7,199 nucleotides of DNA, from contig DAOUTY010000088.1 in assembly GCA_030668425.1 (NCBI GenBank), positions 1 through 7,199 on the forward strand, given 5' to 3'. Positions 1 through 5,424 of this stretch are shown here, piece by piece (within the stretch, counting starts at the first letter, position 1; the number at the start of each line of letters is the position of its first letter). The translations under genes were made by a program, and so were the position numbers. Under the pieces are notes generated by a model. That model was given only the letters and a program-made list of their open reading frames with translations, was not told the DNA's origin and ran no database searches. This DNA comes from Chloroflexota bacterium (GTDB taxonomy: Bacteria > Chloroflexota > Dehalococcoidia > SZUA-161).

Positions 1-204
1 ATAGCTCAGATTATCATTGCTCTGATGATAATAGTTGTTATCTTGGCTCAGGTGCGGGGAGGTGGGCTGGGTGGCATATTTGGCGGGTCGGGGGAATCGG
101 CGTTCAGAAGCAGGCGTGGCATCGAGCGGACACTGTTTCGCTTCACCATCGTCCTTGTCGTAGTTTTCCTCATTCTCTCAATACTCAGCGTCCGGTTCGT
201 GTAG
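1..204 (+). CDS. secG: Protein-export membrane protein SecG (3' part)
   Basis: The open frame runs from the window edge to a TAG at 202-204, leaving 67 residues; the start codon lies outside the window. SecG is the small third subunit of the SecYEG translocon and assists export across the cytoplasmic membrane. The visible part has the family layout: the end of a first membrane helix (IIIALMIIVVILAQ), a glycine-rich cytoplasmic loop (GGGLGGIFGGSGES, residues 20-33 of the visible part), a basic stretch (FRSRRGIE), and a second helix ending in RFV. The loop with LGGIFGGSG is the recognisable SecG signature. The next gene starts 45 bases downstream on the same strand, so the two may be co-transcribed. 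The identification is based on motif and topology, not on a search. Confidence 0.9.
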   Translation: MAQIIIALMIIVVILAQVRGGGLGGIFGGSGESAFRSRRGIERTLFRFTIVLVVVFLILSILSVRFV

Positions 205-234
205 CGGGGGCGCTGATGTGCCAGGCTTCTGGCT

Positions 235-240
235 GAGGGG
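235..240 (+). promoter_or_regulatory. Shine-Dalgarno site that fixes the prenyltransferase start at 250
   Basis: GAGGGG lies 9 bases before the ATG at 250. It directly abuts the alternative TTG at 241, which would leave no spacing. The spacing therefore supports ATG 250 over TTG 241 as the start codon. Confidence 0.6.
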
Positions 241-249
241 TTGGTTGCT

Positions 250-1143
250 ATGTCGAACGTGAAAATATGGCTTATGCAGATACGGGCGCCGTTTCTGGTG
301 CTGACGCCAATATCAGTGCTTGTTGGGGTGTCCGTAGCGGTTTATGAGTCGTATCCCATAAACGCACTTTATCTGGCTCTGGCCTTCATTGGCGCTCTAC
401 TGGCCCATATAGCAGTCAACGTGCTTAATGAGTACTTTGACTACAAGAGCGGCGTGGACTTCAAGACGGTAAGGACGCCATTCAGCGGGGGGAGCGGGGT
501 GCTGGTGGGGGGGCTGCTTAGCCCTCGTAGTGTGTATATCTTCGGTCTTGCATGCGTTGCCGCAATCATTGCGATTGGGGGATACTTCTTCCATGTCCAT
601 GGCGCTGCCATCCTGCCGTTGGGAGCTCTGGGCCTCGTTACCATCTACTTTTATACGACCTACTTGACCAAGTCGCCACTTCTCTGTGCCATAGCTCCGG
701 GGCTCGGCTTTGGCCCGTTGATGGTTATGGGCACCTTTTTTGCTCTGACGGGCACGTACACTCTGGCGGCAGGCCTGGCTTCAATTGTGCCGTTTTTCCT
801 GGTCAGTAACCTGCTCCTGCTGAACCAGTTCCCTGATGTGGAGGCTGATTCCCAGGCAGCCCGGCGTCACCTGCCGATAGCCATAGGGAGAAAGGGAAGC
901 TCCAATGTTTATGCCGTGCTGCTTGTGGCTGCCTACGTGGCGCTGGTCATCCCCGTGGCGGTTGGCGTCCTGCCGTATATGGCACTGTTCGGATTATTAA
1001 CGCTGCCGCTTGGCTTTGTGGTTGTGAAGGGGGCTCGACAGTACTACGATCAGATAGAGGGGCTTGTACCGGTCATGGGGCGCAATGTGCTGCTCACGCT
1101 GCTGCTGCCTTTACTGATGGCAGTCGGCATAATCGTTAGTTGA
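250..1143 (+). CDS. UbiA-family polyprenyltransferase (MenA-like)
   Basis: This is a 297-residue integral membrane prenyltransferase with about eight hydrophobic segments. UbiA-family enzymes transfer a polyprenyl chain from its diphosphate to an aromatic or other acceptor, using two Asp-rich motifs that bind Mg-diphosphate. Both are visible: motif 1 NEYFDYKSGVD (N60, D64, D70) and motif 2 NQFPDVEAD (N192, D196, D200), the latter followed by RRHLPIAIG. Motif 1 and the nearby TPFSGGSGVL most resemble 1,4-dihydroxy-2-naphthoate prenyltransferases (MenA, menaquinone synthesis). However, no other men or ubi genes are in the window, so the acceptor is uncertain. Membership of the family is clear; the MenA assignment is an inference. 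The ATG at 250 is chosen for its Shine-Dalgarno spacing; TTG 241 would add three residues. It lies 45 bases after secG, probably on one transcript, and ends before a stem-loop at 1164-1195. Confidence 0.88.
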   Translation: MSNVKIWLMQIRAPFLVLTPISVLVGVSVAVYESYPINALYLALAFIGALLAHIAVNVLNEYFDYKSGVDFKTVRTPFSGGSGVLVGGLLSPRSVYIFGLACVAAIIAIGGYFFHVHGAAILPLGALGLVTIYFYTTYLTKSPLLCAIAPGLGFGPLMVMGTFFALTGTYTLAAGLASIVPFFLVSNLLLLNQFPDVEADSQAARRHLPIAIGRKGSSNVYAVLLVAAYVALVIPVAVGVLPYMALFGLLTLPLGFVVVKGARQYYDQIEGLVPVMGRNVLLTLLLPLLMAVGIIVS

Positions 1144-1163
1144 AGTCTATAGTTGTACCTCAA

Positions 1164-1195
1164 GGGAGAACCACGGGCTGTCTGCGGTCTCTCCC
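1164..1195. terminator. Stem-loop between convergent genes, possible bidirectional terminator
   Basis: GGGAGAACC (1164-1172) pairs with GGTCTCTCCC (1186-1195), giving nine pairs with one bulged C at 1189 and a 13-base loop. It lies in the 63-base gap between the prenyltransferase stop and the convergent ybjQ-like stop, where a shared terminator would be expected. Neither side has a clear T-tract, so intrinsic termination is only plausible. Confidence 0.4.
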
Positions 1196-1206
1196 GTTCG
1201 CCCCCT

Positions 1207-1521
1207 TCACTCTATCACCACCGCTGTCCCGTAGGCGAGTAGCTCGGAGGCACCGGACATCACCATCGATGTCACAAACCTGGTGCCCACTATGGCGTTA
1301 GCTCCCATGCCCTCGGCTTCCTGCACCATCCTCTGGATGGACTGCTCCCTGGATTCGGCAAGCATCTTGGTGTAATCCGTTATCTCGCCGCCGACGATAT
1401 TCCGCAGGCCGGCCATAACATCGTGTCCGATATGCCGGGCTCTGATGGTGCTTCCTCTTACCAGGCCCAACGTCTTGACTATCTGTTTCCCTTCTATCTT
1501 GTCCGTTGTCGTAACGATCAT
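1207..1521 (-). CDS. YbjQ/UPF0145 family protein
   Basis: This 104-residue soluble protein belongs to the YbjQ/UPF0145 (DUF74) family, often annotated as a putative heavy-metal-binding domain. Its biochemical role is not established. Family hallmarks are visible: an N-terminal strand (MIVTTTDKIEGKQIVKTLGLVRGSTIRARHIG), the GGEITDYTKMLAESREQSIQRM helix, and EAEGMGANAIVGTRFVTS followed by LAYGTAVVIE at the end. The length is typical of a single-domain member. The start ATG overlaps the stop of the upstream small membrane protein (ATGA, 1518-1521), implying translational coupling. A near-perfect ribosome site lies within that upstream gene. The pairing suggests a functional link with the membrane protein, which is inference. 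Confidence 0.9.
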   Translation of the reverse strand: MIVTTTDKIEGKQIVKTLGLVRGSTIRARHIGHDVMAGLRNIVGGEITDYTKMLAESREQSIQRMVQEAEGMGANAIVGTRFVTSMVMSGASELLAYGTAVVIE

Positions 1522-1736
1522 CTTTCTACCTCCTTGAATTCCTCCTTCTTGGAAGCTTTATACCTCTCCCTGCCTATGGATATGAACAACAGGAGCAAAC
1601 CTATCGCAGCGGCAACGATAGCCACCTTGAGCGGCATGGGGATGGATTCCGCGACAGCGCTGAAGAACCAGTAGAGCAGATAGCCTATCGCAACGACGAA
1701 GCCACATACCAGCAGAAAAGCGCCCAGTACTCGCAT
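1518..1736 (-). CDS. Small two-helix membrane protein of unknown function
   Basis: I do not recognise this 72-residue protein beyond its topology. It has a first hydrophobic segment at about residues 3-26 (LGAFLLVCGFVVAIGYLLYWFF), a short loop with SIPMP, and a second at about 35-54 (LKVAIVAAAIGLLLLFISI). It ends in a charged tail (GRERYKASKKEEFKEVER) that should lie in the cytoplasm. No catalytic motif is visible. The start is supported by GAGGTGGGAG just upstream (minus strand, within 1738-1748) and by a promoter at 1808-1836. It is the first gene of a two-gene operon and overlaps the YbjQ-like gene by four bases. It could anchor or partner that protein, but this is inferred only from gene order. 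Confidence 0.75.
   Translation of the reverse strand: MRVLGAFLLVCGFVVAIGYLLYWFFSAVAESIPMPLKVAIVAAAIGLLLLFISIGRERYKASKKEEFKEVER
1528..1535 (-). promoter_or_regulatory. Strong Shine-Dalgarno site for the YbjQ-like gene, inside the upstream CDS
   Basis: On the minus strand AAGGAGGT lies 6 bases before the ATG and simultaneously encodes part of the upstream protein's C-terminal KEV residues. It confirms the start at 1521 and shows that the downstream gene has its own efficient initiation. Confidence 0.8.
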
Positions 1737-1807
1737 TCTCCCACCTCAGGACTCTATTTCCAGGATTGATTTCTCTTCCCGCTTTTGAGCCGTCAGAAGA
1801 TGGACAA

Positions 1808-1836
1808 ATCCTAAACCAGGGCATGGTGTCTGTCAA
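1808..1836 (-). promoter_or_regulatory. Sigma70-type promoter for the membrane protein/YbjQ operon
   Basis: On the minus strand a perfect TTGACA (1831-1836) is followed after exactly 17 bases by TAGGAT (1808-1813; 4 of 6 match to TATAAT). Transcription would start near 1801, giving a leader of about 64 bases with a good Shine-Dalgarno site. The -35 box overlaps the putative -35 region of the divergent fmt promoter. Confidence 0.6.
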
Positions 1837-1860
1837 TAGACTCCACGCTTGTGATAGAAT
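1830..1860 (+). promoter_or_regulatory. Candidate extended -10 promoter for fmt
   Basis: TGATAGAAT (1852-1860) is an extended -10 element (TGn plus TAGAAT, 5 of 6). A weak -35 CTGTCA lies at 1830-1835 with a long 19-base spacing. The start point would fall near 1867, only about 10 bases before the fmt ATG. This implies a very short leader in which GGGGG at 1865-1869 can hardly act as a normal ribosome site. Confidence 0.45.
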
Positions 1861-1876
1861 ACCTGGGGGCAAGAGG

Positions 1877-2830
1877 ATGAGCACACGCGTAGTGTTTATG
1901 GGGACACCGGAGTTCAGCGTGCCCGCGCTGGAGCAGCTCGTCCAGGGCGAGTATGATGTGGCTGCCGTCTATACCCAGCCGGATAAGCCTGAGGGCAGAG
2001 GACGGGTTATGGCTCCGTCTCCCGTGAAGAGGGTGGCGCTGCAGCACCGATTGGAGATTCTACAGCCCGCGACGTTACGAGACCCTGCTGAGGTGGAGCG
2101 GCTGGCGGCTCTCAGGCCGGATGTGGTCGTTGTCGCTGCTTTTGGGCAGATACTGCCTCAGCGCATTCTCGATGTCCCGAATTTCGGCTGCCTCAATATC
2201 CACCCCTCACTCCTCCCCAGCCACCGCGGCGCCTCACCCATACCTGCTGCCATCCTCGCTGGTGATGAGGACACAGGGGTTACGATCATGCTGATGGACG
2301 CTGGAATGGACACCGGCCCCACCATTTCCCAGTTCGTGGTTGGGATCGAGCCTGAGGATACTACAGCCTCTCTTACCGTCAGGCTGGCCCGGGCCGGCGC
2401 GCGACTGCTGGAGGAAACCTTGCCCCTGTGGCTTGACGGGTGTTTGACACCGCAGCCTCAAGATGAGAGCAGGGCCACCTACACAACGACAGTTACCAAG
2501 AAGGATGGCGCTATTGACTGGGAGCTGTCAGCAAACGAGCTCTGGCGGCGGGTGCGCGCTTTCAATCCCTGGCCGGGGTGTTACACACGGTGGCAGGGGA
2601 AGTTGCTCAGGATACATGAGGCTGTTCCTTTACATAAGGAAGGCGATGTGGTGCCGGGGCTGGTGGTAGCCCTGGAATTCGGGCAACCCCCTGAGGTTGG
2701 CGTTGTGACAGGCGATGGTGTTTTGGGGCTGCTAAACGTTCAACTTGAGGGGAAGCGCGCTATACCAGCGGCGGAGTTCTTACGTGGCCAAAGGGATTTT
2801 GCGGGGGCTATCCTAGGTGACGGAACCTAG
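1877..2830 (+). CDS. fmt: Methionyl-tRNA formyltransferase
   Basis: This 317-residue enzyme transfers the formyl group of 10-formyltetrahydrofolate to the amino group of initiator Met-tRNA, a cytoplasmic step of bacterial translation initiation. It has the family N-terminus (RVVFMGTPEFSVPALEQL) and the catalytic block LNIHPSLLPSHRGASPIPAAIL, with N107 and H109. It also has MDAGMDTGP, with D145, matching the catalytic Asn-His-Asp triad (N108/H110/D146 in E. coli Fmt). The C-terminal domain, with ELWRRVRAFNPWPGCYT and a closing FLRGQRDF stretch, binds tRNA. Length is normal for the family. The frame stays open upstream to a TTG at 1766, but those 37 residues look unlike Fmt, so ATG 1877 is used. 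It converges on rplY with 17 bases between stops and is divergent from the YbjQ operon. Confidence 0.97.
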   Translation: MSTRVVFMGTPEFSVPALEQLVQGEYDVAAVYTQPDKPEGRGRVMAPSPVKRVALQHRLEILQPATLRDPAEVERLAALRPDVVVVAAFGQILPQRILDVPNFGCLNIHPSLLPSHRGASPIPAAILAGDEDTGVTIMLMDAGMDTGPTISQFVVGIEPEDTTASLTVRLARAGARLLEETLPLWLDGCLTPQPQDESRATYTTTVTKKDGAIDWELSANELWRRVRAFNPWPGCYTRWQGKLLRIHEAVPLHKEGDVVPGLVVALEFGQPPEVGVVTGDGVLGLLNVQLEGKRAIPAAEFLRGQRDFAGAILGDGT

Positions 2831-2847
2831 TTGGGAACTGCGGGCCT

Positions 2848-3507
2848 CTATTCCTCTGAGGCGGCTTCTGTAGTCTCGGCGGCTTCCGCCATCTCCTCCT
2901 CGGCCTCGGCCTCTGCCGCCATGAGCTCCGCTGCTATTTCAACCTCTACCTTGCTGCGGGCGATTTGTATGATCGACTGTTCGGGGTCGGTCAGGATAGT
3001 AACGCCTTCATCGACAGAGAGGTCCTTTACATGCACAGCTTGGTCAAGCTCCTTCAGCACCGAGAGGTCCACTTCGATATTGTGGGGCATATTGGCGGGC
3101 AGGCATTCGACCTCGACGGAGGTCATGTTTTGAACCAGGATGCCTCCCCGATCTCTTATTGCCGATGCCTCCCCGACGAACAACAGCGACACTTCGATCT
3201 TTATCCTCTCCTCCATCTTAACCTGGTAGAGATCGACGTGGAGAAGACCACCAGTCAGGGGTTCGCGTTGGATATCACGGATGATGACCATCTTGGGGCG
3301 TTTTGCGCTATCAACCTTCAGCGCGACCAGGCTGCTCTTTCCGGCTTTGGCCAGGGTATGTTTGAGCTGGGTGGTGTCGACTTGGAGAGCTGTGGATTTG
3401 ACGTTGCGACCATAGAGGTTGGCAGGGGTGAGGCCTTGACGTCGCAGGAACCTGACCTTCTTGCCCAGTATGTCGCGGGTGGCGGCTGACAGTTCTATTT
3501 GTTCCAT
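2848..3507 (-). CDS. rplY: 50S ribosomal protein L25, CTC/TL5 type
   Basis: This is a 219-residue member of the L25/TL5/CTC family, which binds 5S rRNA in the large ribosomal subunit. The N-terminal L25 domain (about residues 1-92) is shown by ELSAATRDILGKKVRFLRRQGLTPANLYGRN and the GLLHVDLYQV strand. The second, TL5-type beta domain (about 95-188) includes VEVECLPANMPHNIEVDLSVLKELDQAVHVKDL. The last 30 or so residues are an acidic Glu/Ala-rich tail (EAEAEEEMAEAAETTEAASEE), common in the long CTC form but variable between species. The ATG is preceded by only a weak purine stretch (GCGAGAA). A promoter ends 15 bases upstream, so the leader is probably about 9 bases. The gene is monocistronic here, convergent with fmt and divergent from queA. 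Confidence 0.95.
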   Translation of the reverse strand: MEQIELSAATRDILGKKVRFLRRQGLTPANLYGRNVKSTALQVDTTQLKHTLAKAGKSSLVALKVDSAKRPKMVIIRDIQREPLTGGLLHVDLYQVKMEERIKIEVSLLFVGEASAIRDRGGILVQNMTSVEVECLPANMPHNIEVDLSVLKELDQAVHVKDLSVDEGVTILTDPEQSIIQIARSKVEVEIAAELMAAEAEAEEEMAEAAETTEAASEE

Positions 3508-3522
3508 TTCTCGCGAGTACTA

Positions 3523-3551
3523 ACTATAACAAGATTCCGAAGCAAAAGCAA
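3523..3551 (-). promoter_or_regulatory. Extended -10 promoter for rplY
   Basis: On the minus strand TTGCTT (3546-3551; TTG conserved) is followed after 17 bases by TATAGT (3523-3528; 5 of 6), which is preceded by TGT, making an extended -10. The start point would be near 3516, about 9 bases before the rplY ATG. Confidence 0.6.
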
Positions 3552-3594
3552 GCCTCGTTTGCGGGCGGTGTCTACACTGTTTTGTGTGAAAAGC

Positions 3595-3653
3595 GTAGCG
3601 TTGCCACTCCGGTGGCAGCGAATTCTTCATCGTGACAGGAGTCACGACGCTAC
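3595..3653. other. Cloverleaf-like inverted-repeat element (three-helix fold)
   Basis: Three nested or adjacent helices fit into 59 bases. The outer helix is GTAG(CG) 3595-3600 with (CG)CTAC 3648-3653; its inner two pairs compete with hairpin 1. Hairpin 1 is CGTTGCCAC 3599-3607 with GTGGCAGCG 3612-3620, nine pairs including one T-G, closed by a cTCCGg loop of the very stable UNCG class. Hairpin 2 is TCGTGAC 3630-3636 with GTCACGA 3641-3647, seven perfect pairs around AGGA. There is no T-tract. It could be a small structured RNA, a REP-like palindromic repeat, or protein-binding palindromes; the sequence alone does not decide. Confidence 0.5.
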
Positions 3654-3785
3654 CAGCAGGTGTTCAGCCATATAGGCTTTCAGAGCATTGTGTTATCTGA
3701 TTGCTGAATATTGTTAGCTGTATGCTCAAGTTTGAATTTGCTTATTGCTCGGGATTGATGTTTAGGATTTCCCTCGGTGTTGTAC

Positions 3786-3815
3786 TCGACAGCGTTGGCA
3801 CTATTTGCGTATAAT
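3786..3815 (+). promoter_or_regulatory. Sigma70-type promoter for queA
   Basis: TCGACA (3786-3791; 5 of 6) is followed after 18 bases by a perfect TATAAT (3810-3815). The expected start point, about 3821-3822, lies only about five bases before the queA ATG at 3827. There is no Shine-Dalgarno sequence in between, so the transcript is predicted to be leaderless or nearly so. Confidence 0.75.
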
Positions 3816-3826
3816 CTCTAGTTAGT

Positions 3827-4846
3827 ATGAAGACCAGCGATTTCGATTACCACCTGCCGCCAGAGTGCATTGCTCAGACTGCGGCCGAGTGTCGCGATCA
3901 CTCTCGGCTCATGGTTCTTTCTCGAAAAGATGGGGCAGTGGAGCATCGCCGTTTCTATGAGTTATGCGATTACCTTCAACCTGGCGATGTCTTGGTGTGC
4001 AATGACAGCCGTGTGATCCCGGCACGGCTGTTGGGAAGCAAGGTTGACGGTGGGGGGAAGGTTGAGCTTCTCCTTCTGCGGCGTCTGGATCGCGGGGTTT
4101 GGGAGACGCTGGCCAAGCCGGGACGTCGTCTAAAAGCAGGCGCGAGGATTGAATTGGGCACTGGCCCTGTTGTTCAGGCGGACGTTTTGGAAAAGACCGA
4201 GAGCGGCACTGCTATCGTTAGCTTCTCTGACGAGGAGGCACTGGAGAGGCTGGGGATTGTACCTCTGCCTCCGTATATCCGCATCCCGTTGACTGATTCT
4301 GAGAGATACCAGACAGTCTATTCCCAGGAGAAGGGCAGCGTAGCCGCTCCTACAGCAGGGCTTCACTTCACACCTGAACTCATGTGCCGTCTGCGTGAAA
4401 AGGGCGTTTATTTCGCCTTTGTAACCCTTCATTTGGCGTTGGATTCCTTCAGACCGGTGCAAGTGGATAATCCGCAGGATCACGTCATACATAGGGAATA
4501 CGGCAAGATAGCCCCGGAGGTTGCCGCTGAGATAAATCAAGCCAGGGTGGAGGGCAGGCGTGTGATCTGTGTCGGCACCAGCGTCGTGAGGGTGCTTGAG
4601 CATGTGGCCAGGGCCAATGGAGGAGAGATGAAAGCTTTCGATGGCTGGACAGACCTCTTTATCGTGCCCGGCCATCGCTTTCAGGTGGTTGATGCCTTGA
4701 TCACCAACTTCCATTTGCCTCGCTCCACTCTGCTTATGCTGGTGTCTGCATTCGCAGGCAGGGAGCGTATTCTTGGGGCTTATCAGGAGGCGATGCGTCT
4801 TGATTACCGTTTCTACAGCTTCGGCGACGCCATGCTGATTATCTGA
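3827..4846 (+). CDS. queA: S-adenosylmethionine:tRNA ribosyltransferase-isomerase
   Basis: This 339-residue cytoplasmic enzyme of queuosine synthesis transfers and isomerises the ribosyl part of S-adenosylmethionine onto 7-aminomethyl-7-deazaguanine in tRNA, giving epoxyqueuosine. The whole family signature is present. It includes DFDYHLPPECIAQ at the N-terminus, RFYELCDYLQPGDVLVCNDSRVIPARL (about residues 43-70), LPPYIR, and YSQEKGSVAAPTAGLHFT (about 165-182). It continues with TLHLALDSFRPV, RRVICVGTSVVRVLE, and the long C-terminal block GWTDLFIVPG...VVDALITNFHLPRSTLLMLVSAFAG, ending in YRFYSFGDAMLII. Length is normal and there is no damage. The usual partner tgt is not in the window. No Shine-Dalgarno sequence precedes the ATG; a strong promoter ends 11 bases before it. 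The stop lies at the base of a structured region that follows. Confidence 0.97.
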   Translation: MKTSDFDYHLPPECIAQTAAECRDHSRLMVLSRKDGAVEHRRFYELCDYLQPGDVLVCNDSRVIPARLLGSKVDGGGKVELLLLRRLDRGVWETLAKPGRRLKAGARIELGTGPVVQADVLEKTESGTAIVSFSDEEALERLGIVPLPPYIRIPLTDSERYQTVYSQEKGSVAAPTAGLHFTPELMCRLREKGVYFAFVTLHLALDSFRPVQVDNPQDHVIHREYGKIAPEVAAEINQARVEGRRVICVGTSVVRVLEHVARANGGEMKAFDGWTDLFIVPGHRFQVVDALITNFHLPRSTLLMLVSAFAGRERILGAYQEAMRLDYRFYSFGDAMLII

Positions 4847-4963
4847 GGGGAAAGTCTGGAGGTGCCGGTGAGCCGTGCTCCGTGCTGGATTCGAACTCTG
4901 CAGGCACAGGTTTGCGACTGCCCTCAGACTGCCTTAGACCAAAGAACTCCGGGTGATCCCCTT
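4845..4963 (-). other. Structured, tRNA-like region after queA (degenerate or novel RNA)
   Basis: Read on the minus strand, this stretch has a D-loop-like TTGGTCTAAGGC (4932-4943), a CTGAGGG resembling a Leu(GAG) anticodon loop (4921-4927), and a T-loop-like GAGTTCGAATCC (4886-4897), in tRNA order. However, the flanking stems do not pair: the T-stem has essentially one pair and the anticodon stem is a direct repeat (GCAGTC twice). It is therefore not a normal tRNA. Other helices are better supported. GAGGGGA 4845-4851 pairs with TCCCCTT 4957-4963. AGTCTG(g)AGG 4853-4862 pairs with CCTCAGACT 4922-4930. CCGTGCTG pairs with CA(G)GCAC(A)GG around a 13-base loop at about 4880-4909. It could be a decayed tRNA, an unrecognised small RNA, or a terminator-like structure; the outer helix overlaps the queA stop codon. 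Confidence 0.3.
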
Positions 4964-5090
4964 AGTAAATAGCAAAGAGGTACAAAAGTAGGGTATGGAT
5001 AGGTAACATTAGGTGATTGTCATTGTCCCATATTGTAGCTACTCTAAGAATGCCTGCATTGGTAATTAGAGTAATATCCGGGATTTAAAG

Positions 5091-5327
5091 ATGGATTTGG
5101 ACGTCGATTTCTACAGGGATCAAGACAATCACATCCTCCTTACCGTAAAAGGCCCGGCTCAAGGTCTAGTACGATTCCCGGACTTGAATACACTAATTAC
5201 ATTCCTCATGGATTGCCAGGTGATTCTCGAAAGTTTTGAGGATGCTGTCGCGGTCAACAGATCTATGATACCTGATTGCATATTGGAAGCTTTCGAAGAA
5301 GACACCGATGACAACGGCGCTTTGTAG
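5091..5327 (+). CDS. Hypothetical small acidic protein
   Basis: I do not recognise this 78-residue protein. It is soluble-looking and acidic, with no signal peptide or membrane segment. It begins MDLDVDFYRDQDNHILLTVKG, possibly a beta hairpin, followed by LVRFPDLNTLITFLMDCQVILESFEDAV, probably helical. It ends with an acidic tail (EAFEEDTDDNGAL). Two cysteines (in MDCQ and PDCIL) are not arranged as a metal site. The start has only a weak GGGA seven bases upstream. A poor -10-like TAATAT at 5072-5077 leaves the promoter unclear. The uninterrupted frame and acidic, protein-like composition support a real gene, but the evidence is modest. It lies between queA and the 61-aa membrane protein on the same strand. 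Confidence 0.6.
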   Translation: MDLDVDFYRDQDNHILLTVKGPAQGLVRFPDLNTLITFLMDCQVILESFEDAVAVNRSMIPDCILEAFEEDTDDNGAL

Positions 5328-5389
5328 TGCTTCAGGCTATCCTCAAACGTGACTGATCATTTTGGAATGCTCCCTCCACACTCGCCCAC

Positions 5390-5418
5390 TTGCCTCTCCA
5401 ACCATTGGCTGGTAGAAT
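5390..5418 (+). promoter_or_regulatory. Extended -10 promoter directly abutting the 61-aa gene
   Basis: TTGCCT (5390-5395; 4 of 6) is followed after 17 bases by TAGAAT (5413-5418; 5 of 6), preceded by TGG, forming an extended -10. The predicted start point, seven bases after the -10, coincides with the A of the ATG at 5425, so the mRNA should be fully leaderless. It probably also drives the DUF362 gene. Confidence 0.6.
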
Positions 5419-5424
5419 CCCAGC

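Larger units (their letters stand above)
3508..3826. other. Divergent intergenic region between rplY and queA
   Basis: These 319 bases contain no convincing gene. They hold a promoter at each edge (3523-3551 minus, 3786-3815 plus) and a compact structured element at 3595-3653. A nine-base inverted repeat sits next to the two start codons: TACTAACTA at 3518-3526 and TAGTTAGTA at 3819-3827. The stretch 3660-3780 is AT-richer, with only small imperfect hairpins such as AGCC-ATATA-GGCT, and nothing I can assign. Confidence 0.6.

Noticed and set aside
241..249. TTG start for the prenyltransferase
   Set aside because: The Shine-Dalgarno GAGGGG directly abuts this TTG, while it is well spaced for the ATG at 250.
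1766..1876. Upstream extension of fmt from a TTG
   Set aside because: The 37 added residues do not resemble Fmt, and the stretch carries promoter elements; known Fmt proteins begin close to the RVVFMGTPEF motif.
2870..2895. GGCGG-CTT-CCGCC hairpin as a terminator for fmt
   Set aside because: It lies inside the rplY coding end, has no T-tract, and is explained by GCC/GGC alanine and glutamate codons of the acidic tail.
2965..3489. Long plus-strand open frame opposite rplY (174 codons)
   Set aside because: It lies wholly antisense to a clear L25/CTC gene, has no family features and no ribosome site; it is a shadow of rplY codon bias.
4130..4714. Long minus-strand open frame opposite queA (194 codons)
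   Set aside because: It is antisense to an intact, fully recognisable queA, and its translation shows no recognisable domain.
4845..4861. RNase P RNA P4-like motif (GAGGGGAAAGTCTGG)
   Set aside because: The resemblance to GAGGAAAGTCC is partial. The gap after queA is only 244 bases, and no matching 3' P4 strand or other RNase P landmarks follow.
4845..4963. A normal tRNA-Leu gene on the minus strand
   Set aside because: Loop landmarks are present, but the T-stem, anticodon stem and acceptor pairing fail, so an intact tRNA cannot be claimed.
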